Shown: one piece after another, positions 1 to 8,089 of the stretch
Layout: every line of letters starts with the position of its first letter
Position numbering within the stretch: position 1 is the first letter of the stretch
NCBI GenBank assembly: GCA_030418545.1
Contig: QAIB01000008.1
Span: 149,668-213,667, forward strand
Source of the DNA: Xenophilus aerolatus
GTDB lineage: Bacteria; Pseudomonadota; Gammaproteobacteria; Burkholderiales; Burkholderiaceae_C
DNA length: 64,000 nucleotides
Direction: 5' to 3'
Position numbers and translations under genes: made by a program
The notes under the pieces: model-generated
Databases searched by the model: none
What the model was told of the DNA's origin: nothing
The model's input: the letters and a program-made list of their open reading frames with translations, nothing else

Positions 1-1
1 A

Positions 2-85
2 GACGTAGATGAGACGGACTTCGACAGCAACGACGTCAAGATCAACGTCAACATCGTTCGTCGCAAAGACAACGCTGACGAATGA
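2..85 (+). CDS. 3' end of an unidentified prophage gene (partial)
   Basis: An open frame enters from the left edge and stops at TGA 83-85, giving 27 residues rich in Asp, Asn and Val. Its stop overlaps the ATG of the next gene (ATGA at 82-85), which points to translational coupling in the same late operon. Too little is present to assign a family. Confidence 0.6.
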   Translation, partial: DVDETDFDSNDVKINVNIVRRKDNADE

Positions 86-360
86 TTCGGGGGCCACGCA
101 AGCGTCGCCCATTCACCGAAGAAGCACTAAAGAGAAGAGCAGCGTCACGGGTCGCCACCCTAGCTGCATGGTCCGCTGAATGGGAGCGGCCCTCTCACTA
201 CGAACTCGTTGAAGGACTCACGCGGGAGCACTCGCCTGAGTTCTTCAAGCTTGTCCACGCCCTGCGCAAGGAGTGGCTGTACCAGAAGCGCGGGGCCATG
301 TTCAGCGCCCAGGCGCAGGCGAAGAAGCGCATCAGGGAGGCCAAGCAACGTGGAGCTTGA
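82..360 (+). CDS. Small basic protein immediately upstream of the large terminase
   Basis: A 92-residue, strongly basic, mostly helical protein that starts at the ATG overlapping the previous stop and overlaps the terminase start by 11 bp. Its place directly before the large terminase is where many tailed phages encode the small terminase subunit, which recognises DNA. I see no clear helix-turn-helix or other diagnostic motif, so small terminase is only a positional guess. The Arg/Lys-rich ends would suit nucleic acid binding. Confidence 0.6.
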   Translation: MIRGPRKRRPFTEEALKRRAASRVATLAAWSAEWERPSHYELVEGLTREHSPEFFKLVHALRKEWLYQKRGAMFSAQAQAKKRIREAKQRGA

Positions 361-1660
361 CCTTGACCTTCTTCCGCACCAAGCAGAGTTCATAGAGGAC
401 ACGACAACCCGTGACCTGGCTCTTGTCGGTGGCCGTGGCTGCGGAAAGACCTACTCACTTTGTCTAAAGCTCATCACGCTCGCTGCGCTCCAAGCCGGTC
501 ACGTGGGAGCCGCGCTGTCACCGACTGGGACGATGGCTGAAAAGGTACTGATACCTGGGATGCACGAAGCCCTGCAGCAGCACGGCATCAAGTACGAGTA
601 CCACGGCAGTTACCGCCGCTTCAAACTCTTCTTTGGTCGAAAGCACACGATCATCCACATCCTTAGCGCCACGAACATTCGAGACGCGCTCGGTCTCAAT
701 TTGGCTTTCTTCGGCATCGACGAAGCTGACACGATGAACACGGAGGTTGCGCTTGAATCATGGCGCAAGTTGTCCGGCGCACTTCGAGCAGGCAATCCAG
801 CCTACCAGCAGAAGGTGGCCGTCTCTACGCCCGAAGGATTCGGCTTCATGCATCAGCATTGGGTTGATTCGTTGAACGACGACAACCGCTCGATGCGCCG
901 GCTGATCCGAGGCAAGACGCTCGACAACCCGTTCCTTCCACCGAACTACCTTGATGACCTTCGAGCGACATACCCAGCGCACTACCTGAACGCGTACTTG
1001 AACGGCGAGTTCGTCAACATGGCGGGCCGAGCCGTCTACGACCACTACAGCTTCGAGGATGGTGCGAACCTCACCAACCTCACTCTCGGCGATCTTGATC
1101 CTACTGAACGACTCCTCATTGGCGTGGACTTCAACGTCGAAGGCATGTCAGCAGTGATCGCAGTGCAGCGTGGTCAAGAAGTGCACGTCGTAGACGAACT
1201 GCTTGGTGCGTTCAACACGCAGGCGCTCATTGATCAAATCAAGGAAGAGTACACGGGGAAGCAGTTGCTGGTCTTCCCCGACCCCGCTGGCAACCAGCGC
1301 AAGTCAAGTACTACGAACACCGATCACGGGCTGATTCGTCAAGCCGCAATGCCAATGCGCTTGATGTCTTCACACCCGCGCGTCCGCGACCGCGTCAACT
1401 CAGTCAACGCGATGTTCAAAAACGGCAATGGCGACCGTCGGCTGCTCGTCAACAAGCAGACGTGTCCAGGTCTCCACAAGTCGCTGATGACTCAGGTTTG
1501 GGATAGCAACGACAAGCCAAAAAAGAACGTGCCCATTGGGCTGCCAAGCACGAAGAACACGTACATCGACGGCCCACTCGATGCGCTCGGCTACATGATC
1601 TACACGAATTGGCCTGTTCGCGGCTTCGGCGCCTCAAACATCAAGCTCGTAGGCGTCTAA
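350..1660 (+). CDS. terL: Terminase large subunit
   Basis: ATP-driven DNA packaging motor and headful or site-specific nuclease of the prophage. The start chosen is GTG 350, because a perfect Shine-Dalgarno (AGGGAGG, 334-340) lies 9 nt upstream; this gives 436 residues. Walker A (GGRGCGKT) is at residues 27-34 and Walker B (FGIDEAD) at 121-127. The STP coupling motif is near 159-161. The C-terminal RNase H-like nuclease has candidate metal ligands Asp260 (in IGVDFNVEG) and Asp311 (in FPDPAGN). It lies just before the portal gene, as usual. The family assignment is firm; the packaging mode cannot be told from this sequence. Confidence 0.95.
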   Translation: MELDLDLLPHQAEFIEDTTTRDLALVGGRGCGKTYSLCLKLITLAALQAGHVGAALSPTGTMAEKVLIPGMHEALQQHGIKYEYHGSYRRFKLFFGRKHTIIHILSATNIRDALGLNLAFFGIDEADTMNTEVALESWRKLSGALRAGNPAYQQKVAVSTPEGFGFMHQHWVDSLNDDNRSMRRLIRGKTLDNPFLPPNYLDDLRATYPAHYLNAYLNGEFVNMAGRAVYDHYSFEDGANLTNLTLGDLDPTERLLIGVDFNVEGMSAVIAVQRGQEVHVVDELLGAFNTQALIDQIKEEYTGKQLLVFPDPAGNQRKSSTTNTDHGLIRQAAMPMRLMSSHPRVRDRVNSVNAMFKNGNGDRRLLVNKQTCPGLHKSLMTQVWDSNDKPKKNVPIGLPSTKNTYIDGPLDALGYMIYTNWPVRGFGASNIKLVGV

Positions 1661-1672
1661 CCAGTGCGCAAG

Positions 1673-1678
1673 TAAATA
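1673..1678 (+). repeat. TAAATA junction motif (first of a dispersed set)
   Basis: The hexamer TAAATA recurs on the + strand at prophage gene junctions: 1673, 3023, 4757, 6049, 10230, 17363, 17958 and 22753, with one copy at the very end of a gene (21956) and one inside gpT (7835). In several copies the first TAA is itself the stop codon of the upstream gene. Common extensions are TAAATAAG and GGATAAATA. Function unknown: an AU-rich processing site or a phage-specific -10 element are possibilities. Confidence 0.55.
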
Positions 1679-1702
1679 AGAACAACAAAGGGAGACTCAG
1701 TA

Positions 1703-3025
1703 ATGCCCGTTGCAACACAACACCCAGCCTACGTCAAGCTGCTGCCAAAGGTCGCGAAGACCGAGGACGCATTCGCTGGCGACGTGCTGGATTACGTTCC
1801 AAGGCTCAGCACACAGACCGAAAAGGACTGGAAGGCAATGGTAGATAGACCAGCCTTCTATAACGTCACAGAGCGCACGACGCAGGCGCTCGTTGGCGCC
1901 TTAATCCGCAAGCCATACACCCTCGAAGGCGTTGCGGGCGACGTACCTCACACCGATGAGACGACCTTTGACGAATTCATCCAGCGGTCCTACAAGCAGC
2001 TCCTGCTGAGCGGTCGTCTCGGTCTTCATGTGGACTACGACGAGGCAGCAGGCTCGCCAAAGCTCATCGCCTATGAGTTCTGCAACATCATCAACTGGTC
2101 GAAAGACTTTGTCGTCATCGAAGAGCACATCACAGAGCCAAACCCCGATGACCCTTTTGAGCTTGTCAGTGTTCCTCAGTGGCGTGAGCTGCGCCTCGTT
2201 GACGGCCTCTATGTTGTCCGGATCTGGCGAAAGATCAGCGAGAACTCCTATGAGGTCATCGCAGAGCAAGAACCGACCATCCGTGGCGCTCGACTCGACT
2301 ACATCCCTTTCTGGTTCGTCACCCCATACGACTGCTCAAAAGACGTGTACGCGCCACCACTGGCGGGTCTTGCAGACCTCAATGTCGCGCACTTCAGGCT
2401 AACTGTTGACCTCTACCACGGCGCCCACTTTGCTGCATTGCCGACCCCTTGGGTGTCTGGGACCCTGTTCACCGTTGACGGTCTACCGCCTCAACAGATC
2501 AGGATTGGCAGTGAAAACTTCATTCACCTAGAGCAAGGTTCAACGATTGGCTACCTTGAGCCCAACGGACAAGGTCTGCCACGCATTGAGTCAATGGCGA
2601 AAGGCGTTGAAGAGCAAATGTATGCGGCCGGGTCAAGGCTGCTCACCGTCAAGCGAGGCGTCGAAAGCGCCGAGGCTTTGCAGCTCCGTTCCGGCTCTGA
2701 AAGCGCCACGCTGGAAACGCTGGCGTCTGCACTAGAGCAAGGATTGCAGCTTGCCTTGAATTGCTACAACGCATGGGCAGGGTCGGCCGTGGAGCCAGAA
2801 GTCGCCCTCAATCGTGACTTCACCGCAGCGATGCTCGACCCGCAGCAAATGTCTGCGCTGCTCAACCTCTACAGCGCAGGCGTCATCACGCTTGAGTCGC
2901 TGATGCAGAAGTTGTACGAAGGCGAGGTAGTTGCTGACCCAATTGTTGAGGTCGCAATGCTCGCTGAACAGCCAAAGCCGCAAGCTGATGCGCCTAGCGA
3001 TGAGGTTTCACCACCAGCGCAATAA
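1703..3025 (+). CDS. Phage portal protein (DUF4055 family)
   Basis: Forms the ring at one capsid vertex through which DNA enters and leaves, and docks the terminase. The 440-residue protein matches the DUF4055 portal type from its N-terminus (HPAYVKLLPKV..., followed by an early ALVGALIRKPY segment) and from its position between terminase and scaffold/capsid genes. The ATG at 1703 has an AAAGGGAG ribosome site at 1687-1694. The C-terminus is acidic and proline-rich, probably disordered. No frameshift is seen. The family is recognised from sequence pattern and context, not from a search. Confidence 0.88.
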   Translation: MPVATQHPAYVKLLPKVAKTEDAFAGDVLDYVPRLSTQTEKDWKAMVDRPAFYNVTERTTQALVGALIRKPYTLEGVAGDVPHTDETTFDEFIQRSYKQLLLSGRLGLHVDYDEAAGSPKLIAYEFCNIINWSKDFVVIEEHITEPNPDDPFELVSVPQWRELRLVDGLYVVRIWRKISENSYEVIAEQEPTIRGARLDYIPFWFVTPYDCSKDVYAPPLAGLADLNVAHFRLTVDLYHGAHFAALPTPWVSGTLFTVDGLPPQQIRIGSENFIHLEQGSTIGYLEPNGQGLPRIESMAKGVEEQMYAAGSRLLTVKRGVESAEALQLRSGSESATLETLASALEQGLQLALNCYNAWAGSAVEPEVALNRDFTAAMLDPQQMSALLNLYSAGVITLESLMQKLYEGEVVADPIVEVAMLAEQPKPQADAPSDEVSPPAQ

Positions 3026-3069
3026 ATAACTCCGTCATCAACTACTGCCTCTCGGGGAGAGGACGACGG

Positions 3070-3741
3070 ATGCTTAGATTTGAAACGAACGAGGTACCAG
3101 CGGGGCTGGAAGCTCACTATGAAGACGCCGGCAACGGCATCTACAGACTGAAGGTTGAGGGTGTGGTTCCCACCTCTCAATTTGATGAACAAAAGAACAA
3201 GCTCAAAGAGTTTAGAGACAACAACACAGAGCTCAAGCGACGTGTTGATGAGCTTTCAAGCTTTGAGACGATGTTCAAGAGCGGCGACTTTTCTGCGGAA
3301 AAGATCAATGCAAAGGTGAAGGAACAGGCTTCGGTGATGTCTTCAGAAATGAAGACCGCATACGAAGCGCAGATTGCGGAATTGGGCGCGTCCCTGCAAA
3401 CGGCGAATGGTCGTCTTGAAAAGATCGTGCTTAACAACGCAGTCGCAGCCGCTGCTCTCAAACACGGGGTGAGTGAGACAGCACTAGAAGACGTGCTTGC
3501 GCGTGCCAAGGCAACCTTCAAGGTTGTCGATGGTGAGCTTCAAGCTGCTGACGATGTACGAGACGCCAAGGGCAATCCGTACACGATGGACAGCTGGATG
3601 GCGAGCCTCGCTGACAAGGCAACGCATCTCTTCAAAGCATCTAGCGGTGCTGGTGCAGGAAAAACAGGAAGGCCATTCTTAACGCCTGAAAAGAAGTCCG
3701 GCGTGGACTTGATCTCGGCGGGATTGGCAAAGCGTCGCTGA
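3070..3741 (+). CDS. Capsid scaffolding protein
   Basis: A 223-residue protein between portal and major capsid genes, where scaffold proteins normally sit. The N-terminal part is beta-rich; residues about 40-130 are charged and heptad-like, fitting a coiled coil, with conserved-type KNKLKEFRDNN and alternating Lys/Glu/Leu. The C-terminus is basic (LAKRR), as expected for the helix-turn-helix that binds the inner capsid surface. I see no protease motif, so a separate or no maturation protease is likely. Function is inferred from position and composition. Confidence 0.78.
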   Translation: MLRFETNEVPAGLEAHYEDAGNGIYRLKVEGVVPTSQFDEQKNKLKEFRDNNTELKRRVDELSSFETMFKSGDFSAEKINAKVKEQASVMSSEMKTAYEAQIAELGASLQTANGRLEKIVLNNAVAAAALKHGVSETALEDVLARAKATFKVVDGELQAADDVRDAKGNPYTMDSWMASLADKATHLFKASSGAGAGKTGRPFLTPEKKSGVDLISAGLAKRR

Positions 3742-3782
3742 TTTAGACGCTCTCACAACAAGAAGAACAAAGGGAGCCAACC

Positions 3783-4736
3783 ATGGCAATTATCACTCTC
3801 TCCGAAATCAAGAAGCTTGGCTACGACGACCTCTCCGCAGGTCTGGCTGAGTCGATTATCTCCGTCAACCCGCTGTACTCGATGCTGCCGTTCAACTCGG
3901 TCAACGGCAACGCGTACGCATTCAACCGCGAAGCTACTCTTGCAACTGCAAAGGCTGCAGGTCGCGGCGCATCAACGACTTCGGTCAAGGGCGCACCAAC
4001 GTTCACGCAAGTGGCTCAGTCCCTCATCACTCTGATCGGTGATGCTGAGATTGCTGGCTACGATCTTGCACAGGGCATTGGTGAAGGCGCTGGCAATGAT
4101 CCAGTCGCTATGCAGATCGCATCGAAGGCTAAGGCTGTCGGTCGTGAATATCAGCGCTTGATGGTCGCTGGTGACTCAGCAACTCCAGCATCGACCAACG
4201 ACAACGGCGTGACCAACGATGCTGAATTTGACGGCCTCATCAAGCTCATTGGCTCCGACTCTGCATTCGCTTCGCAGAAGCTCGACAAGGCAAATGCTGC
4301 TCTGACGCTCGACATGCTCGATGAGCTGGTCGACCAAGTTAAGGCTGCAAAGGCTCAGTTCATCATGGCTGCACCTGCTGCTGTCCGCAAGATCAAGTCG
4401 CTCATGCGCGCTTCTGGCGGTGTTGAATACCGTGAACTTTCCGGCGAGCAAGTCGCTTCCTGGAACGGCATCCCAATCTTCGTCAACGACTTCATGGCGT
4501 CGGACTACGTTACTGGCACTGCTGGTAATCAGACCCACATCATCGCTGGTTGCTTTGACGACGGCACTCGCAAGCTCGGTGTCTCTGGCGTTATCCCACA
4601 GTCTGGCGGTCTGACCGTTGACGACGTTGGCTTCGCTGAAGCGTCTGACTTCAAGATCATGCGCGTGAAGATGTACGCAACGATGGCTGTGCACTCGACC
4701 AAGTCGGTTGCAGGTCTTTGGAACGTAGGCATCTAA
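3783..4736 (+). CDS. Major capsid protein
   Basis: Shell-forming protein, 317 residues, immediately after the scaffold gene and before an intrinsic terminator, a typical setting for the most abundant structural protein. It opens with ITLSEIKKLGYDDLSAGLAE and has long Ala/Asn/Gly-rich stretches and the late WNGIPIFVND segment that I associate with phage capsid proteins with an HK97-like fold. The ribosome site AAAGGGAG at 3769-3776 is strong. Base composition is AT-richer than the host part. Identity as capsid is confident from context; the exact subfamily is not. Confidence 0.88.
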   Translation: MAIITLSEIKKLGYDDLSAGLAESIISVNPLYSMLPFNSVNGNAYAFNREATLATAKAAGRGASTTSVKGAPTFTQVAQSLITLIGDAEIAGYDLAQGIGEGAGNDPVAMQIASKAKAVGREYQRLMVAGDSATPASTNDNGVTNDAEFDGLIKLIGSDSAFASQKLDKANAALTLDMLDELVDQVKAAKAQFIMAAPAAVRKIKSLMRASGGVEYRELSGEQVASWNGIPIFVNDFMASDYVTGTAGNQTHIIAGCFDDGTRKLGVSGVIPQSGGLTVDDVGFAEASDFKIMRVKMYATMAVHSTKSVAGLWNVGI

Positions 4737-4763
4737 GTCAATCCAAGTTGACCCAGTAAATAA

Positions 4764-4788
4764 GGAGCGGCTCGTCCGCTCCTTTTCT
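4764..4788 (+). terminator. Rho-independent terminator after the capsid gene
   Basis: A perfect 7-bp stem, GGAGCGG (4764-4770) and CCGCTCC (4776-4782), with a 5-nt loop and a TTTTCT tail. It lies between the capsid gene and the next head gene, so capsid mRNA would be more abundant than downstream messages. Confidence 0.85.
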
Positions 4789-4802
4789 ATTTGGAGGCTC
4801 CA

Positions 4803-5312
4803 TTGGCACTCACGCTTGGACAAAACACATACGCTGACGAAGACGCAGCAAGCGAGTACACCACGATGGCTGGCCTCGACGCACTGTCAAATCCGCAAAC
4901 CAGCCTCGTGCAAGCCACGATGGCTCTTGACCGTCTTTACGGCAGTCGATTCATTGGCCGCAAGGCACAGCTTGATCAAAAGCTTGCATGGCCCCGCATA
5001 CCGACCTCCAGTGATGTTTCCGTCTCTGATGATTGGTACTACACAGACTCTTTCGGCAACTACAGAGACTTCAACAGTGTACCCGCAGAGGTAATCCAGG
5101 CAACTGTTGAGCTTGCAGTCTTGCTTGAAGCGGGTTTTGACCTCTACGCCCAGCCAGAGCCTCTAGTCCTTGAGCTGAAAGAAAAGCTCGATGTGCTGGA
5201 GACGCAGGCAAAGTTTGCCTCTCCACGTCGTGACGAGGGCAACCTCTACAAGATCAACGTCATCTTGGCACCACTGCTCAGCCAGGGCGGAACGATCAAG
5301 GCGGTGCGTTGA
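4803..5312 (+). CDS. Head-tail connector-region protein, DnaT-like family
   Basis: 169 residues from TTG 4803; this start is preferred over TTG 4791 because GGAGG (4793-4797) sits 5 nt before it. The opening (ALTLGQNTYADEDAASEYTT) and the internal ALDRLYGSRFIGRKA pattern match phage proteins usually annotated as putative DnaT-like ssDNA-binding proteins. Placed directly after the capsid gene, the likelier role is head completion or adaptor, in the position of HK97 gp6. The ssDNA-binding label is inherited annotation rather than shown here. Its stop overlaps the next start (TGATG). Confidence 0.72.
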   Translation: MALTLGQNTYADEDAASEYTTMAGLDALSNPQTSLVQATMALDRLYGSRFIGRKAQLDQKLAWPRIPTSSDVSVSDDWYYTDSFGNYRDFNSVPAEVIQATVELAVLLEAGFDLYAQPEPLVLELKEKLDVLETQAKFASPRRDEGNLYKINVILAPLLSQGGTIKAVR

Positions 5313-5629
5313 TGGACTACCTGAAGAAGCAGACCAGCGCCACCAAGAGCATCACGAAGTTCGGTAATGGCCTGAACGCTGAACTCAACTACCTCGATAC
5401 AGGCGCGAAGCAAAAGATTTCGTGCGTAGTCGTCTCGTCGGATGAAAGCTACCTTGAAGGCAGCGTGCACCGCAAGGCAAAGAGGGCGCTGGTGTCTGGT
5501 GCGCTTAAAACGGCGCCGAGAGCAAACGACTTCATTGTCATGGCGAAGCAGACGTTCACGATTCGCGAAGTCGAAGACCTAACGCCTGATGGCAAGACAA
5601 CCATCATGTTCAAGCTGTTGGTGTCGTAA
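5312..5629 (+). CDS. Head-tail joining protein (stopper position)
   Basis: 105 residues from ATG 5312, coupled to the preceding gene by TGATG. Predicted mostly beta with a C-terminal FTIREVEDLTPDGKTTIMFK strand pattern seen in small head-closure proteins. Its place after the adaptor gene and before the tail terminator fits a head-closure or stopper protein. There is no diagnostic motif; the role is positional inference. Confidence 0.65.
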   Translation: MDYLKKQTSATKSITKFGNGLNAELNYLDTGAKQKISCVVVSSDESYLEGSVHRKAKRALVSGALKTAPRANDFIVMAKQTFTIREVEDLTPDGKTTIMFKLLVS

Positions 5630-5640
5630 GGGGAGGGCGC

Positions 5641-6051
5641 ATGAACCTAAGCACCGCACGCACCATCCTTCTTGAGCACGCAAAGCTGCTGACGAACATT
5701 GGCCGTATTACTGTTGAGAACGACAACTATGAGGCGAAGAACCGGGAGCCGTGGGCACGTTTCAGTCTCACGCCAGTAGAGACCATCGTTCAGACAGTTG
5801 GACAAGACCCATGGCTGCGCATTGGCGGCCTTGCAACGATCCAGCTCTTTGAGCCTGTCGGCGTGGGAGCAGCCTCGCTGTTCACCAAAGCTGACGCTGT
5901 CATCGCCCACTTCAAGACCGCATCGCGGCTTGGCACCTCACCTGACATCGTGCACATCGAAAAGTCTTTCGGCTCGAACACGATTGACGGTCCGTCCTTC
6001 TCCAGGCTGAACGTATACGTGCGTTGGTACGCCTTCACGCGTGACGCATAA
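5641..6051 (+). CDS. Tail terminator-like protein (DUF4128 / lambda gpU type)
   Basis: 136 residues with a strong ribosome site (GGGGAGG) before ATG 5641. It begins with a helix (NLSTARTILLEHAKLL) and ends in strands (RLNVYVRWYAF), the general outline of tail terminator proteins that cap the tail tube and join it to the head. The adjoining tube gene supports this. Stop codon TAA 6049-6051 forms the first half of a TAAATA motif. Confidence 0.7.
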   Translation: MNLSTARTILLEHAKLLTNIGRITVENDNYEAKNREPWARFSLTPVETIVQTVGQDPWLRIGGLATIQLFEPVGVGAASLFTKADAVIAHFKTASRLGTSPDIVHIEKSFGSNTIDGPSFSRLNVYVRWYAFTRDA

Positions 6052-6083
6052 ATAAGAACTACAAGATTTAGGGAGCCCAAACA

Positions 6084-6992
6084 ATGGCATTCGCACAGAA
6101 CTCACGTGTACAGGTTTTAACCGTACCGGAAACCAGCCTAGGTGTTACGCCTGCTACCCCGACCATGGCGCTTAAGCCAGTCGTTTCGAGTAGCGTGAAC
6201 CTCACCAAGACCCTCATCAACTCAAATGCACTGACCGGCAATCGCCGCAAGAAGTTCTCCCGCCATGGCAACACGGCGGTCGGCGGGGAAATCGCAGTTG
6301 AGCTGTCGTATGGTCAGTTTGACGACCTCATTGCTGGTGCAATGCTCAGCGACTGGACGACGGACGTGCTTCGCATTGGCACCACCCGTAAGTCGTTCAG
6401 TGTCGAAGTCGGCTCGCTGGATGTGGCCCAGTACCAGCTCTTCAAGGGTGTCGTGCCTAACACCATGTCGGTTGACGTGGCACAGGACTCCATCATCGGT
6501 CTGTCCTTCGGCCTGATCGGCAAGAGCCAAACTACTGCTACTTCGACAGCGGCAACGACCGTCACCCCAGCTCTGTCCAATGAGCCAATGGTGCACAAGG
6601 AAGGCAGCATCTCTGTTGACGGCGTCGAACTCGGCATCGTCACCGCCTTCAGCTTCCAGATCGACAACGGCTACCAAGCTGCATACGCAATCGGCTCGGG
6701 CGACGCTGCTGACATTGCCTACGGGCAAGCCGCAGTCACGGGCTCTATGACTGTCTACTTCCAAGACCTCGTCATGTACAACCGTTTCATCAATGAGACG
6801 CAGGTGGCTGTCGAGCTTGTGACGGAAGACCCAGCGGGCAACAAGTACACCTGGCTGATGAACAACGTGCAGTTCAACACTGGCACTCTTCCGGTCGGTG
6901 GCGCTGGTCCACGCACCATCACGATGTCCTTTGAGGCACTCGATGACGACGGAACACATGGGCCGCTGGAAATCACCCGCGAAGCTGCCTAA
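6084..6992 (+). CDS. Major tail tube protein
   Basis: 302 residues. An N-terminal tube domain (RVQVLTVPETSLGVTP, then SVNLTKTLINSNAL) is followed by a beta-rich region containing KEGSISVDGVELGIVTAFSF and ending LPVGGAGPRTITMSFEALDD. This layout is that of phage tail tube proteins of non-contractile tails, which stack as hexameric rings. The position between tail terminator and assembly chaperones agrees. A glycine-linked stretch around residues 150-170 (Thr/Ala-rich) may be a surface loop or linker. TAATG couples it to the next gene. Confidence 0.85.
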   Translation: MAFAQNSRVQVLTVPETSLGVTPATPTMALKPVVSSSVNLTKTLINSNALTGNRRKKFSRHGNTAVGGEIAVELSYGQFDDLIAGAMLSDWTTDVLRIGTTRKSFSVEVGSLDVAQYQLFKGVVPNTMSVDVAQDSIIGLSFGLIGKSQTTATSTAATTVTPALSNEPMVHKEGSISVDGVELGIVTAFSFQIDNGYQAAYAIGSGDAADIAYGQAAVTGSMTVYFQDLVMYNRFINETQVAVELVTEDPAGNKYTWLMNNVQFNTGTLPVGGAGPRTITMSFEALDDDGTHGPLEITREAA

Positions 6993-7282
6993 TGAGCAAG
7001 GTCAAGGCTGCGCAAGAGGAATTGGTATCGGAGATTGCTGCGGACATGCTCTTTCGGATCATGCTCCGCACTCCAGTCGATACGGGTCTTCTGCAAAGCT
7101 CCTTTGAGATTCAAGACCTCACCGCTGACGGCTTCACTATCGTCAACGACACCCCGTACGCGCTCTACGTTGAAGAGGGCACCGAAAAGATGGGACCAGC
7201 ACACATGGTGCGGGCCACTCTTGAGGAACGACAAGAAATTGTTGATCGCGCGGCACTAACAATTAAAACAAGACTCGCATGA
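6992..7282 (+). CDS. HK97 gp10-like tail completion protein
   Basis: 96 residues with the family signature: RTPVDTGLLQSSF near residue 26, then NDTPYALYVEEGTEK and an Arg-containing C-terminal helix. Members (HK97 gp10, lambda gpZ) act in joining the tail to the head. In most lambda/HK97-type genomes this gene comes before the tail terminator and tube genes; here it comes after the tube gene. Start and stop overlap both neighbours (TAATG, ATGA), so it belongs to the same coupled message. Confidence 0.8.
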   Translation: MSKVKAAQEELVSEIAADMLFRIMLRTPVDTGLLQSSFEIQDLTADGFTIVNDTPYALYVEEGTEKMGPAHMVRATLEERQEIVDRAALTIKTRLA

Positions 7283-7674
7283 CCAAAGCAACATCCATCA
7301 AGGATTTTCACTCGAAGACCAAGTCAGTTAAAGTCCACAACCCCGAAGACCGGAACGATATCTTTCTGCGTGAAGACGGCTCGCCAGTGACCATCGAAAT
7401 TGTTGGCCCATTTAGCGCAGAGTTCTTGAAGGCAAACATCGAGTGTCAACGTCAAAAGTTGAAACTTGAAGTTGAGCAAATTGGTGATCCTGAGGTCACT
7501 GAAAACATCAATCTTGAATTCCTGTCAAAGTTAATTGTTGGGTGGAACGCGCCAGAATTTTTCGGTGAATACAGCAAAGATGCGGCCCTTGCTTTGCTCA
7601 TGGACCGTAAAACAAGCTGGATCGCTTACCAAGTTGACGCCGCATTTAACAAGTTCGATTTTTTCAAAGGCTGA
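7279..7674 (+). CDS. Tail assembly chaperone G-like protein (short product)
   Basis: 131 residues in the position of lambda gpG, the chaperone that coats the tape measure protein during tail assembly. It starts at the ATGA overlap with the gp10-like gene. The reading frame ends six codons after a run of T that forms a canonical -1 slippery site (7659-7665), and the -1 frame stays open for a further 136 codons. Sequence similarity to gpG is not obvious by eye; the call rests on position, size (gpG is 140 residues) and the frameshift arrangement. Confidence 0.82.
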   Translation: MTKATSIKDFHSKTKSVKVHNPEDRNDIFLREDGSPVTIEIVGPFSAEFLKANIECQRQKLKLEVEQIGDPEVTENINLEFLSKLIVGWNAPEFFGEYSKDAALALLMDRKTSWIAYQVDAAFNKFDFFKG

Positions 7675-8075
7675 CGGAAAGGCTGTGCAACTGGACGCGC
7701 CACCAAGTTGCACTTGATTCCGAGTACGAATCGGGCCTGACTGTCAGGGAAAATCTAAAGCGCATATCATCGCAGACAAAGAAATTGTTTGATGACGTGG
7801 TCAAGGAGCAAGGCGACGCTCTCCCACCTGCGGATAAATATCCTGAGCAGCTGGATTACTTGAACAGGATGTTTGTCGAACTCAGTAGATCACGCACGTA
7901 CGATCATGGCTTCGCAAAATGTCTCTCCTTTGTGGAGATCAAGGCTTATCTCGAACTGACTGGCGCAAAGCTTGATTACGAAGAACTCCAGATAATCATT
8001 CAAGTGGATGATGCCTGGACGCACCAGTACAACAAAGAGAGAGCAAACGAAAGACAACGCCAAGCTGCTAACTGA
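7279..8075 (+). CDS. Tail assembly chaperone GT-like fusion made by -1 frameshift
   Basis: If ribosomes slip back one base at 7659-7665, translation continues from CAA 7665 and adds 136 residues, giving a 265-residue protein (lambda gpGT is 279). The T part passes through QRLTERLCNWTRHQVALD and ends at TGA 8073-8075, 14 nt before the tape measure start. There is no good independent ribosome site and ATG for the T part; the only in-frame starts are weak. This is the conserved arrangement of tailed phages in which a G:GT ratio is set by frameshifting. Confidence 0.82.
7659..7665 (+). promoter_or_regulatory. -1 ribosomal frameshift slippery heptamer
   Basis: T TTT TTC in the zero frame (codons TTT 7660-7662 and TTC 7663-7665), of the X XXY YYZ type. 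Both tRNAs can re-pair in the -1 frame. The zero frame ends at TGA 7672-7674, just downstream. Confidence 0.85.
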
Positions 8076-8089
8076 AAAGGAAGGCAGCA

